A program made the translations under genes and the position numbers. The notes below the pieces were generated by a model. The model made no database searches. It was not told the origin of the DNA and saw only the letters and a list, made by a program, of their open reading frames with translations. 64,000 nucleotides of DNA from Aestuariimicrobium soli (lineage in GTDB: Bacteria; Actinomycetota; Actinomycetes; Propionibacteriales; Propionibacteriaceae), in the NCBI RefSeq assembly GCF_051192575.1, contig NZ_JBPJSQ010000006.1:310001-374000 (forward strand), given 5' to 3'. Of the stretch, positions 17,250 to 25,853 are shown in pieces. Position 1 is the first letter of the stretch, and the number at the start of each line of letters is the position of its first letter.

Positions 17250-17346
17250 CCAGTCCAGCGCGTCGTCGATCCAGCGATGCCAGGTTCGTGCGACGTCGAG
17301 GAGCCAGACCTGACGCCACCAACTGGTCGGTCGTCCTCGTCAGCGA
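17250..17346 (-). pseudogene. Short minus-strand gene-tail fragment
   Basis: Codons on the minus strand read PTSWWRQVWLLDVARTWHRW then IDDALDWTT and stop inside the plus-strand tail. An in-frame TGA closes the frame upstream. The WIDDALDW part has a decayed counterpart beside copy 2 near 16500. The Trp-rich composition is unusual for chance translation, but this is weak evidence and no family is recognised. Confidence 0.3.
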
Positions 17347-17367
17347 CGAAGCGGACGGTACGTGGGA

Positions 17368-18207
17368 TCAGAAGCGCGTAAAGGGCTCGCTGAACACCTT
17401 CTCGACTTTGGAGACTTGATGTGTGTTCTTCGTCTGCTCCAGCAGGTCAACCAAAGCATTCTTGGATTGTGTGCGCTGACGACTGAGTGGGACCTTGTCG
17501 CTGCTGCTGTCAGGAAAGTACCGCACCAAGAACTCTCGAGTGAGGAGAGGGAAGGGGTCTTGCATGGAAAGGCCCAAAAGTGCCCAGCGCCACTTCTCGA
17601 CGGTTCCCCTCACTCGTGGCGCATCCAAGCGTCGCGCGACGGCATGGCAGCCCAAGATGGTCGTCGACAACAAGAGACAGTCCTTGATGCTGGGAAGAAC
17701 ATGTGCGATCCACTCGTTCGTCCTGAGTTCGGGCGAGTCCAGGGCAAATCCGTCTGGAAACTTGAACAACGGCACATCAATGACGAAGTCGTGCAGCGTC
17801 ACCCCTGACCAGTCGAGCCTCCTGAGGGCCTCGGCCACCGCGGTAGCGCCGGGGTGGAGGTTGATCTTGAGGTGGCAGTAACTCCACCGGAGGCGGTCGA
17901 CGACCATGGACGCGAGAGGGCAAACGGACAAGTTGTCAGCGGCCTCCGCGTGCTCATCTTCCCGGGCACGAAACTCCGGCTCAGTACACAGTACCGCCCT
18001 GGTCGGCGACCCCCTCCCAGCCACATTGATCCAATGAGGGGTGCGAGCTTGCACCAACAGGGACTCCAGGCCCGTGACCCCCGGAGCGAGCAGCCGAGAA
18101 TCACTGCAGATGTTCTCATCGAGATCAGGGCCTGATGCAGCGGTCTCAAGCGCTTGTTGGATCGGAAGCGCGTTCCAGATGGCTGCTGCCGTGACGATGC
18201 GTCGCAT
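17368..18207 (-). CDS. Orphan protein coupled to a DUF1877-like gene
   Basis: This 279-residue protein starts with ATG at 18207, overlapping the stop of the DUF1877-like gene (ATGA), so the two were translationally coupled. I recognise no domain. The chain is soluble, rich in Leu, Trp and Arg, and its last 60 residues are charged (SSSDKVPLSRQRTQSKN, EQTKNTHQVSKVEKV). GC content and codon use are lower and less ordered than in the flanking core genes, which fits transferred DNA. The upstream gene is broken by an insertion sequence, so expression may now be lost. A role as an immunity or accessory protein is only suggested by position. Confidence 0.6.
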   Translation of the reverse strand: MRRIVTAAAIWNALPIQQALETAASGPDLDENICSDSRLLAPGVTGLESLLVQARTPHWINVAGRGSPTRAVLCTEPEFRAREDEHAEAADNLSVCPLASMVVDRLRWSYCHLKINLHPGATAVAEALRRLDWSGVTLHDFVIDVPLFKFPDGFALDSPELRTNEWIAHVLPSIKDCLLLSTTILGCHAVARRLDAPRVRGTVEKWRWALLGLSMQDPFPLLTREFLVRYFPDSSSDKVPLSRQRTQSKNALVDLLEQTKNTHQVSKVEKVFSEPFTRF

Positions 18208-18704
18208 CAGGCCATCAAATGAATGATCAGGGCCCGATTGTGGGCGGCCCACCGGTAAAAGTCCACGAACGCGAAGCACTCCTCGCTGAAGACCTCCATC
18301 ACCCTTCGGCGAGTCCAACGGCGCCCATAGGGGAGAATTCCCGCCGATGCTAGTTGCTTGGGATCCGCACCATCGGCAAGGTCCTGCGGATCCAGCTCAT
18401 GCAGCGCACTGGCAATATTGGCGACCTGTTCGGCTGTCAACAGTTGCCAACCACCCAACCCCAAGATGTCATCGGAGATCTCTTCACCACCGGATACGGC
18501 CCACCGCAATGCGCCACCCTTGGGCAATAGGGCCTCGAAAAGCATGAACCCCTCAATCTCAATGGCTCGTCGCGGGAAGGGGACATCGGCATCACCAGGC
18601 AGGGAATCCCATCCATCTGGAAGGGCCTCGGGCTCCTCTAGGTCCCCGTCGACAAGCGGCTCTTCGCAGATGACGGTGTATGGGTCGTGGGCGCGTCGCT
18701 GGCG
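18207..18704 (-). pseudogene. C-terminal part of a DUF1877-like gene interrupted by an ISL3 element
   Basis: Minus-strand codons leaving the insertion sequence read DPYTVICEEPLVDGDLEEP, then ALRWAVSGGEEISDD, GGWQLLTAEQVANIASAL, LASAGILPYG and the C-terminal FVDFYRWAAHNRALIIHLMA. The SGGEEI...LTAEQV order is the DUF1877/YfbM pattern. The N-terminal part with MGM start lies on the other side of the element at 20079-19951. Together they give a protein of about normal family length. No clear 8-bp target duplication is visible, so small losses at the junctions are likely. Confidence 0.65.
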
Positions 18705-19950
18705 GGGTAGGGGTCGAGGTCTTCCGATGATGGAGGTTCCTACGCCAGCCATCCGAAAGACCTCGACGTGCCCGACGCTACCTCCACACGCCCCGACCTG
18801 ACCACCTTCGCAGGCCTGCACGAGCTCGGGCTGGAGGTGAGTGGCCAGCTCCTCGAGCCCGACCGGGCCGTCCTGGCCTGCCGGGTGGTGGAGCCGGACG
18901 ACTGGTGCAGGCGCTGCGGCTGCCAGGGCATCCCGCGTGACACCGTGACCAGGCGTCTCGCGCACGCTCCGTTCGGTTGGCGGCCCACCACTTTGCTCAT
19001 CACGGTGCGCCGCTACCGGTGCGCCGAGTGCAGGCACGTGTGGCGTCAGGGCACCACCGCCGCGGCAGAGCCGAGGGCGAAGATCTCCCGGACGGGGCTG
19101 AGGTGGGCACTGGTCGGGATCGTGGTCGATCACCTGTCCATGGCTCGCGTCGCCGAGGGTCTGGGAGTGTCCTGGCACACCGCCAACGACGCGGTCCTGG
19201 CCGAGGGCAGGAGGGTCCTGATCAACGACCCGCACCGTCTCGACGGCGTCCATGTACTCGGCGTCGACGAACACTGTTGGCGGCACACACGCAAGGGCGA
19301 CAAGTTCGTCACAGTCATCATCGACCTGACGCCGGTCCGTGACGGCACCGGGCCGGCGCGGCTGCTGCAGCCACCGCCGAGGAGCTCCCCGACGCGGTGA
19401 CGGTGATGGACCCCTTCCACGTGATCCAGCTGGCCGGGGAGGCGATGGACGAGGCCCGCCGCCGGGTCCAGCAACAGACCCGCGGACACCGAGGCCGCAA
19501 GGGCGACCCGCTCTACTCCGCCCGCCGGACCCTGCACACCGGCGCCGACCTGCTTACCGACAAACAGGTCGCACGCCTCAAGGCCCTCTTCGCCGTCGAT
19601 GAGCACGTCGCGGTCGAGGCGACCTGGGGCATCTACCAGCGCATGGTCGCCGCCTACCGGCACCCCGACCCCAGCCAGGGACGTGAACAGATGCGGTCAG
19701 TGATCGACGCCGTCCGCCAAGGAGTCCCGACCGGCCTTGCCGAACTACGCCGACTCGGCCGCACTCTGTCCCGCCGCGCCGAAGACGTCCTGGCCTACTT
19801 CGACCGACCACGATCCAGCAACGGGCCCACCGAAGCGATCAACGGTCGCCTCGAGCACCTACGTGGCTCTGCCCTCGGATTCCGTAACCTCACCAACTAC
19901 ATCGCCCGAGCGCTCCTCGAGGCCGGCGGATTCAGACCCCGACTACACCC
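18705..19950 (+). mobile_element. ISL3-family insertion sequence (about 1.25 kb)
   Basis: The element carries a damaged ISL3 transposase. The ends are imperfect inverted repeats: GGGTAGGGGTCGAGGTCT on the left, and GGGTGTAGTCGGGGTCT read inward from 19950 on the right. It separates two halves of a DUF1877-like gene. I could not find a matching 8-bp direct repeat at the borders, so the exact ends are approximate by a few bases. Confidence 0.7.
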
Positions 19951-19954
19951 TTGA
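18768..19954 (+). pseudogene. ISL3-family transposase, internally deleted and frameshifted
   Basis: The first frame (18768-19400) has the N-terminal zinc-finger-like cysteines (CRRCGCQG and RCAECRH), the HTH region and the first catalytic Asp in LGVDEHCWR. It goes off frame after DLTPVRDGTGPARLL. The second frame (from about 19370, ending 19954) resumes at ATAEELPDAVTVMDPFHV with the second Asp, and carries the catalytic Glu in GPTEAINGRLEHLRG. Compared with intact family members, about 35-40 residues between ARLL and AEELPDAV are missing. The copy should be inactive unless the two parts can work in trans. Confidence 0.85.
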
Positions 19955-20079
19955 ATGCGATGAGCCCGACAAGCTCCGACCACACATCATCCAGCCAATC
20001 CACGTCATCCAATGTCTGCTCGACAAACTTGTCCACCTCTGCGCGATTCTTAAATGCCGCGCCCATCCACGTCATTCCC
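19951..20079 (-). pseudogene. N-terminal part of the DUF1877-like gene split by ISL3
   Basis: An ATG at 20079, preceded by GAGGGG seven bases upstream, begins MGMTWMGAAFKNRAEVDKF and continues VEQTLDDVDWLDDVW to the insertion sequence border. A MGM start followed by a short hydrophobic/polar strand is typical of DUF1877. It lies 42 bases downstream of the orphan tip fragment at 20122, the expected place for an immunity gene. Confidence 0.6.
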
Positions 20080-20121
20080 ATACATGTTCCCCTCGCCTTG
20101 AATTGTGCAGATCTTAGTCTT

Positions 20122-20337
20122 TTAGCGCATCTTGCTGCTCACGCCTGCCCCACTTCCACCACGGATGGACAATCCACCCGCTCCACCAGCGCGGAAAGTT
20201 CCCGCGATCGAATAGACCTTTGGCACCCTTGCCGCCACATACCGCGTCCCACCGCTTCCATCGGGATAGACCGTACCCACACGCGTGATCCGACCGGAGA
20301 CTCGACCCCTTCGGTCAACCTCGCATTCGTAAACCAT
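20122..20337 (-). pseudogene. Orphan toxin-tip-like C-terminal fragment
   Basis: The last 71 codons of a gene (VYECEVDRRGRVSGRITRVG, then YVAARVPKVYSIAG and a Gly-rich end GGLSIRGGSGAG) are cut at about 20338 by the end of an IS256-type remnant. The fragment sits directly upstream of a DUF1877-like immunity-type gene on the same strand, as a displaced Rhs C-terminal tip would. I do not recognise a toxin family, so the toxin reading rests on context alone. Confidence 0.45.
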
Positions 20338-20340
20338 GAC

Positions 20341-20512
20341 CTGGCACGGGTGTGTCAGATTTTTTGTGTGAGTGGTGTCGGCTAGTTGAGACCCAGGCGG
20401 TCGCCGTAGGTCAGTGCGAGGACGTTCATGATGGCCTGCCAGCCGTTGATCCTGCCCGTGGGGTTGGGCCGGTTGGCCTCCCGCTGTCGGACAGCGAGGT
20501 AGAGCACCTTCA
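20341..20512 (-). pseudogene. IS256 (mutator) transposase 3' remnant with terminal repeat
   Basis: Minus-strand codons read MKVLYLAVRQREANRPNP and GWQAIMNVLALTYGDRLG before a TAG at 20384-20382. This is the usual C-terminus of actinobacterial IS256-family transposases. About 40 bases past the stop, CTGACACACCCGTGCC looks like the element's terminal inverted repeat. The rest of the element is gone. Confidence 0.65.
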
Positions 20513-20515
20513 TGA

Positions 20516-20546
20516 CGGAACTCCTTGGGATACGGCTTCGGCATGA
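20516..20546 (-). pseudogene. IS3-type orfA start remnant
   Basis: Ten codons, MPKPYPKEFR, match the beginning of IS3-family OrfA proteins and run straight into the IS256 remnant. This is a composite scar left by two successive elements. Confidence 0.5.
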
Positions 20547-20664
20547 CAGACATCCTTCCAGCGAGGACATATCCTCACGGGTCAGGTTTCAACCAAAGTC
20601 TGGGCAGCCCCACCATGACGCAGAGCCAAGGGATCGCGACTGATTCTTCCGTTCCGAAGCTACT

Positions 20665-20898
20665 TCAATTGCGCTCTAGAGGGGTGGGAGGACGAACCAG
20701 GCCAATGAACTCCGGATGAGAAGCTCCAGTCTTTTGAAAGTTCAGCCTCGCTTCCACAAGGCTGTAGCCATTTGCACCCAGTGGTGACTCTGGGTTCTGG
20801 CTCTGCGCATAATCGTCCTCCCAGTAGCAAACGGGGCAGAGATCAAAGTATCCAATCCTGGTTATTGTGAGATGGCCGCAACATGGGCAAGGGAGCAT
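20665..20898 (-). CDS. CPCC-type cysteine-rich protein, probable immunity protein for the Rhs tip
   Basis: This 77-residue protein starts MLPCPCCGHLTITRIGYFDL, followed by CPVCYWEDDYAQ, GANGYSLVEARLNFQKTGA and HPEFIG. This is the Cys_rich_CPCC family pattern: CPCCG, then CPVCxWEDD, then an SLxEARxNF motif. The four cysteines probably bind zinc. Such small genes often lie directly behind polymorphic toxin genes and act as immunity proteins. Here it starts 17 bases after the Rhs stop, same strand, with no strong ribosome site, so it is likely translated with the toxin. The immunity role is inference from position and family habit. Confidence 0.75.
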   Translation of the reverse strand: MLPCPCCGHLTITRIGYFDLCPVCYWEDDYAQSQNPESPLGANGYSLVEARLNFQKTGASHPEFIGLVRPPTPLERN

Positions 20899-20918
20899 CT
20901 GATTCGCCGATCGATCTA

Positions 20919-21317
20919 TCGAAGTTTCGGACTGTTAACCCATGATGGGCATTTATGTCCTCGGTTTGTGAGGCAAAACATCGTCACCAGCGTTCCGTCT
21001 GTCTTCTTAGGACGACCACTGGAGTAATCCACGATGATTGTTACGTAGATAGATTGCCCCGTTGGCACACAGCGCTTGATCAACCACCCGCGACACTGCA
21101 TTTCGTAGAGCCGACCTCCGAATGATTTTCGATTCGCCCCGCGTACCACTCCTCGATCCGGCCCAAGTCGCTCAAGCAGGTATCTGGCCGTACTTTGGGA
21201 AATGCCGTGCTTCGCCTGCAGCTTTCCCAGCGTGGCATTCGAGACGTGAATCCTTTCGCCACTACCGTTCTTCCAAACTCGAGGACAACTATTCCCGACT
21301 CTCCCCACGCACCATTG
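20919..21317 (-). other. Rhs C-terminal toxin tip (133 residues)
   Basis: The variable tip after the conserved DLDG starts QWCVGRVGNSCPRVW, with HVSNATLGKLQAKHGIS, then YVTIIVDYSSGRPKKTDGT, LVTMFCLTNRGHKCPSW and the end NSPKLR. The alternating beta-strand pattern and the GTLVTMFC segment recall small BECR-fold ribonuclease tips, but no diagnostic catalytic set is certain. Base composition falls to about 50 % GC exactly in this segment, against about 65-70 % in the core. That is the mark of tip replacement by recombination. Confidence 0.5.
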
Positions 21318-24300
21318 ACCGTCGAGGTCTACATGATTGATGGGGTCGTTGGGGTATCCGTAGGTGGTTTCGTTGCCGCCGTGGATGGGGTCGAGGCTGG
21401 TGAAGAGGCCGGTGGTGGGGTTGTGGAGGCGTGCTCCCATGAGGGTGTAGCCGTGGAGGGTGGTGGCTCGTTGTTTCGCGCCGAGCCAGCCGTAGCCGAT
21501 GCCGGTGGTGGAGCCGGGGGTCACGGTCTGGGGGGTGGTGGGTTGGCCGTGTTCGGTGTAGTCGTTCCACCAGTCGAGGCCGGCTGGGGTGCCGGTGGTG
21601 GGGGTGGTGGCGTCGGCGGGGAGGGTGATTTGTGAGGTGACGTCACCGCGGGGGCCGGAGACTGCGATGGTCGCGGTGGTGCCGGTGTTGGTGGTGGTGA
21701 TGGTGAGGCCGAGGTCTCCTGCGATGAGTTCGGCGTAGCGGGTGGTGGTGGTCTGCCCGCTGGTGGTGTCGACACTCCAGGTGGGGTTGTCACTGCTGTC
21801 GGTGTAATGCCGCATCAACGTCGACGACACCCCACCGGTGGTGGTGGTTTGGGTGGAACGCCGCAGGCCCGCGTCCAGGGTGAACCCGATGGTGGTGCCT
21901 GCTTGGGTGATGGACTGGATGGCGTCGGTGTCGTAGTAGGCCAGACCGGTGTTACCCGCCGTAGCGCCTTGGGGGGTGTCGACGGCGGGAATGCTGGTTT
22001 GACGGCCGAGCGGGTCGTAGGTGTAGGTGCCGGTCCCGTTGGCGCCGGTGGTGGGCCGGTCTGCGGTGTCGTAGGCGGGGCTGACACTGCTGGTGACCGT
22101 CGTGGGGCGGGTGTTGTTGGCGCTGGTGGCGGTGCCTTGGCTGGTGCGGTTGCCGTTGCGGTCGAAACCATAGGTCCGCAGCGTGCACGGGGTGGCCGCG
22201 GTGATGGTCGGATCACCGGTCAAGTCCCGCACCTGTGTCAACCGACCGGCCGGGTCGTAGCTGTAGGAACGGTCCGACGCCGCGACCGCGGCACCCAGGT
22301 CACCACTGGTGGCCAGTTGCCCGTCAGGCATCCACTCGTGCACCACCCGGCCCGCCGGATCCGACCGGGACGACCACGCCAACCACGGCTGGTCTGGGGT
22401 GATGGTGCCGTCGGCTTGGGTGGCGGGCCCGTTCCAGGTGTGGTCCACCAGTTCACCCGCGGTGTCGTAGGTGCTGCGTTTGATGATTCCGCCGGGCAGT
22501 TTCTCGAGGGTGAGGGTGCCTTGGGCGTCGTAGGCGCCGGTGGAGGTCCACGTCTTCCCTGACGTGGTGACGGTGACCTTGGTGGTGAGGCCGCGGCGTT
22601 CGGTTTGGCCGAGGGCGTCGGTGCCGTCGTAGGTGTAGACGGTGGTGGTCTGATTCGTGACCACCGTGGCGACCTGCCCGAGAGCATCGTAGGTGGTGTT
22701 GGAGTAGTCCGTTTGGCCACCGGAGGTGGTCTCGTAGCGGGTTTCGCGGCCCCACTCGTCGTAGCTGTGGTTGATGGTGCCCCACTGGTTCGACTCCGAC
22801 GCCACACGCCCGGCAGGGTCGTAGGTGGTGGTCGTGGCTGGCACCGGTGTCGATGACGCCAACCCGGTGGTCACCGTCTGCGAGGTGGTCGGCCGGAACG
22901 CGGTGTCGTAGCCGGTGGTGGTGGTCTGGGTCACGGTCCCCGACGTGGTGACCGTGGTGGTGGGCTGCATCGCCCACGTGTAACCCGTCGTCTTCGTCAC
23001 CGGCACAGTCACCCCCGACGGTTGGGCCTTGGGTCCGACCTGGCAGACCAGGCCCGCGTAGGTGGCGTTCACGCAGCCGCCGGTTCCCGTGCCGGTGTAG
23101 TAGAGGGTCTGCCGGGTCCCGGCATCGGTACCCGACGAGAGGGGTTGGCGGTCTTCGATGGTGCGGCCGCGGGCGTCGTAGCGGGTGGTGCGGGTGATGT
23201 CGCCGGTGTTGGCTTGTTGGTCGCCGTTCATGTCGGTGGTGACGGTGGTGGGTTGACGCAGTTCCCACCCGGTCTTCACATCTGCCGGGTCGACTTTGGC
23301 GTAGCCGTTGATGGTGGCGCCCAGTTTGTACACTTCGGTGCCGTCGCCGTCGATGACGGTGGTCAGGATCCGGGTCACCAACCAGGCCGGTTCGGCGGGG
23401 GTGGGGGTTCCCTCGTCGTAGAGGGTGACCGTCTTCACCCGGGTCGACATCCCTTCCGGGTCACCGCCGGGGATGACGGCGCGGCGGATCGGTGACACCG
23501 ACGCCACCACGTGCGCACCATCAGCGGTGTAGGTGGTGTCGCTGGCGAGCTGCGCCACCGGCCCGTCCAGAAGGTTCCGCTCGGGGTCTGCTTGGTTGGC
23601 GCGGATCGCGGCGACGGTGCGGGCATCCCAGGTTTTGATGACGTTGTCGTGGTCGTCGTAGACGGTGGCATCCAACTGCCACTCGCCGGCACCCATGCTG
23701 CCGGTGTGGATCGTGTACCCATCATCATCGGTCAGATACAGGCTGGCATAGGGCCAATCATCAGCAGCGATGGCAGCACCAGCCGGCTTGACCCGGTCGG
23801 GCCCGAACACCGCAAACCCGCGCGTCGCCACACGCGGAAGGTCGTAGCCGGATCCGGGGCCGAACTGGACCATGTTCAGCCCGGTCACGGTGGACAGATC
23901 GGTGATCGGGAGGATCCGGGCGAGCTGCATGGTGCCGGTGAGCGGGGCTGGCTGCGTCCGGGTGACACCCGACACCAGGGCCGGCGCCGTCGCTTGGTAC
24001 TCGATGGTGTACGGCTTCTCCCCCGGCGGGGTGATCGTGGCGATCTTCCCTGGGGTGGTGTAGGTGTAGGTGGTGGTCAGCCCGGTCAGGGTGTCGGTGG
24101 CCTTCCACAGTTGGCCGGTGGCGCCGGTGTAGGTGTAGGAGGCCACCTGCTTGGTGGTGGTGCCGTTCGTGGCGGACACACCCGTCAAACGCCACGGAGC
24201 ATCCGGCGTCACCGACGAGTAGTCGGTGGCCGAGTACGTGAAGCTCAGGAACCGGCACCCAGCCTGCGGGGCCGCCGTGTCACACGAACCGATCCCCTCA

Positions 24301-25846
24301 GGCAGCGGGGCAACCATGGCGGTCACCCGACCCAGATTGTCGTACCGGTAGCTGGTGCTCTCCCCCGTCACCGCATCAGCGACGGTGAACGCCGCGAACG
24401 TGGCATCCGTGCCAGCAGCAGGGGCAGCGCCCGTGAAAGTGGTGACCACCCCATCGTCGTCAGTGATCGTCACGAACACGGTCCCGGACGAGGTGGTGAT
24501 TGTCAGGGCGAGCCCGGAAGCGGTGGTGTCGTCGGTGACCGGTTTCCAGGTGCCCGCCTCGAGGGTGGCGGTGGTGCGTCGCTTCCCGCTGGGCGCCGCG
24601 AACACCAACACGTCCCCCTCGGCCGATTCGACCACGATCGTGCCGTCCACCCGGGTCGAGTCATACACCTCAGAACCGGACAACCCGGCGGACTCGGCAG
24701 CATCAAGCGACGCTGCCCAGCCGGGGCCGAAGATCGCGTTCCTCGGCTCGGCAGGACCGGCGAGGGAGCTGAACGTCCGCGACACCGACAGCCCTGCCCC
24801 CGGGGTGTTGAACTCGGCGTCAGTGTCAGAGACCTGCACCTCACCAGTCCACAACGCGATCGACGCCGGACCCGCATCGGTGGTCGGGAAACCCGCACCG
24901 TACGCATGCGGGACCCGCACGATGCTCCGCGTCGCGCACTTCGTGCCCGAAACGTAGGTGAAACACACCTTCACCTCCACCGTGCTGGCTGTCCTGGCCG
25001 ACACCTTCGCCCCGGAGGCGTCTGCGACCCCCACCAACGCCGTGGTGTCGAACAGCCCCGACACCGTCCCAGCAGGCAGGCTGAACGTCAACGAGCTGGT
25101 GGCCGACGCCGGCGGAGATGCCCACCCGGAGGTGGCGTCCAGTGCGCCCCCGACCCGCCACTGCACACTCGAACCAGTCGCCGACGCCGGACCCTGCGCC
25201 CGCAACGCCACCGTGTCGGTCGTGACCGCATTCTCCGCCGGTGTGGCGAACGCCAACTGACCCAGCCCGAACGTGTGCGTCCGGGTGGCCGATGCGGTAC
25301 CGATCGGAGAAATCGCATACACACTGATCGAGTGCTGGCCGCTGACATTGGCCACATCCAACGGGAACGAGAACGACGCCGACGAAGTCGGCTGCGTGAC
25401 CGCCGCCTCAAACCCGACCCCGTCCAGCGTGCCCGCCGCCCACAACGGCGCCGAGGTCGTCGACCCGGTCACCGTGATCGTGCAGCGCACCTTCGACGAC
25501 GGAACCGTGTCCGTCCACGAACCGTTGCCGTACGGGGCCGGACAGGAGATCGACGGAGTATTCGGCACCGACCCCGCCACCGTGAACTCCCGCGCCGGCG
25601 ACCAGGCCGAATAGCCGTAGCCATCCCAGGTGCGATACCGCAGCCAGTAGGTCGCGTTGTCGGGAATCGCCGGCATCACACACGTGACACTCGTCCCCCC
25701 GGCCACCATCGCCGTGTCGCACGACGACACCGGATTCGTGCCCGACCCCGCCGACGTGAACACCCGGAACTCAGCCCGCACCGTGTTCCCGTCCGGATCA
25801 TTCGGCACCACCGCCGACGCCGTCGGTGTCTTCGATGTCCACTGCA

Positions 25847-25853
25847 CCCCCCC
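25847..25853. other. Seven-base G/C homopolymer at the Rhs frame junction
   Basis: On the coding strand the sequence is ACTATC followed by seven G and TGCAGTGG. Upstream codons (PNYRG) and downstream codons (VQWTSK) are continuous if one G is absent. It is the only discontinuity in the Rhs gene. Confidence 0.85.

Noticed and set aside
18705..19286. Extension of the DUF1877-like frame into the ISL3 element on the minus strand
   Set aside because: The extension is antisense to the transposase; only the part to 18704 resembles the family.
20916..25847. Independent gene starting at GTG 25847 for the Rhs C-terminal part
   Set aside because: The GTG lies inside the frame junction, has no ribosome site, and the encoded protein starts mid-domain; it is the continuation of the upstream frame.
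25798..25853. Programmed ribosomal frameshift in the Rhs gene
   Set aside because: No slippery heptamer with pseudoknot or internal ribosome-like stimulator is evident; slippage in DNA or an error is simpler. Not fully excluded.
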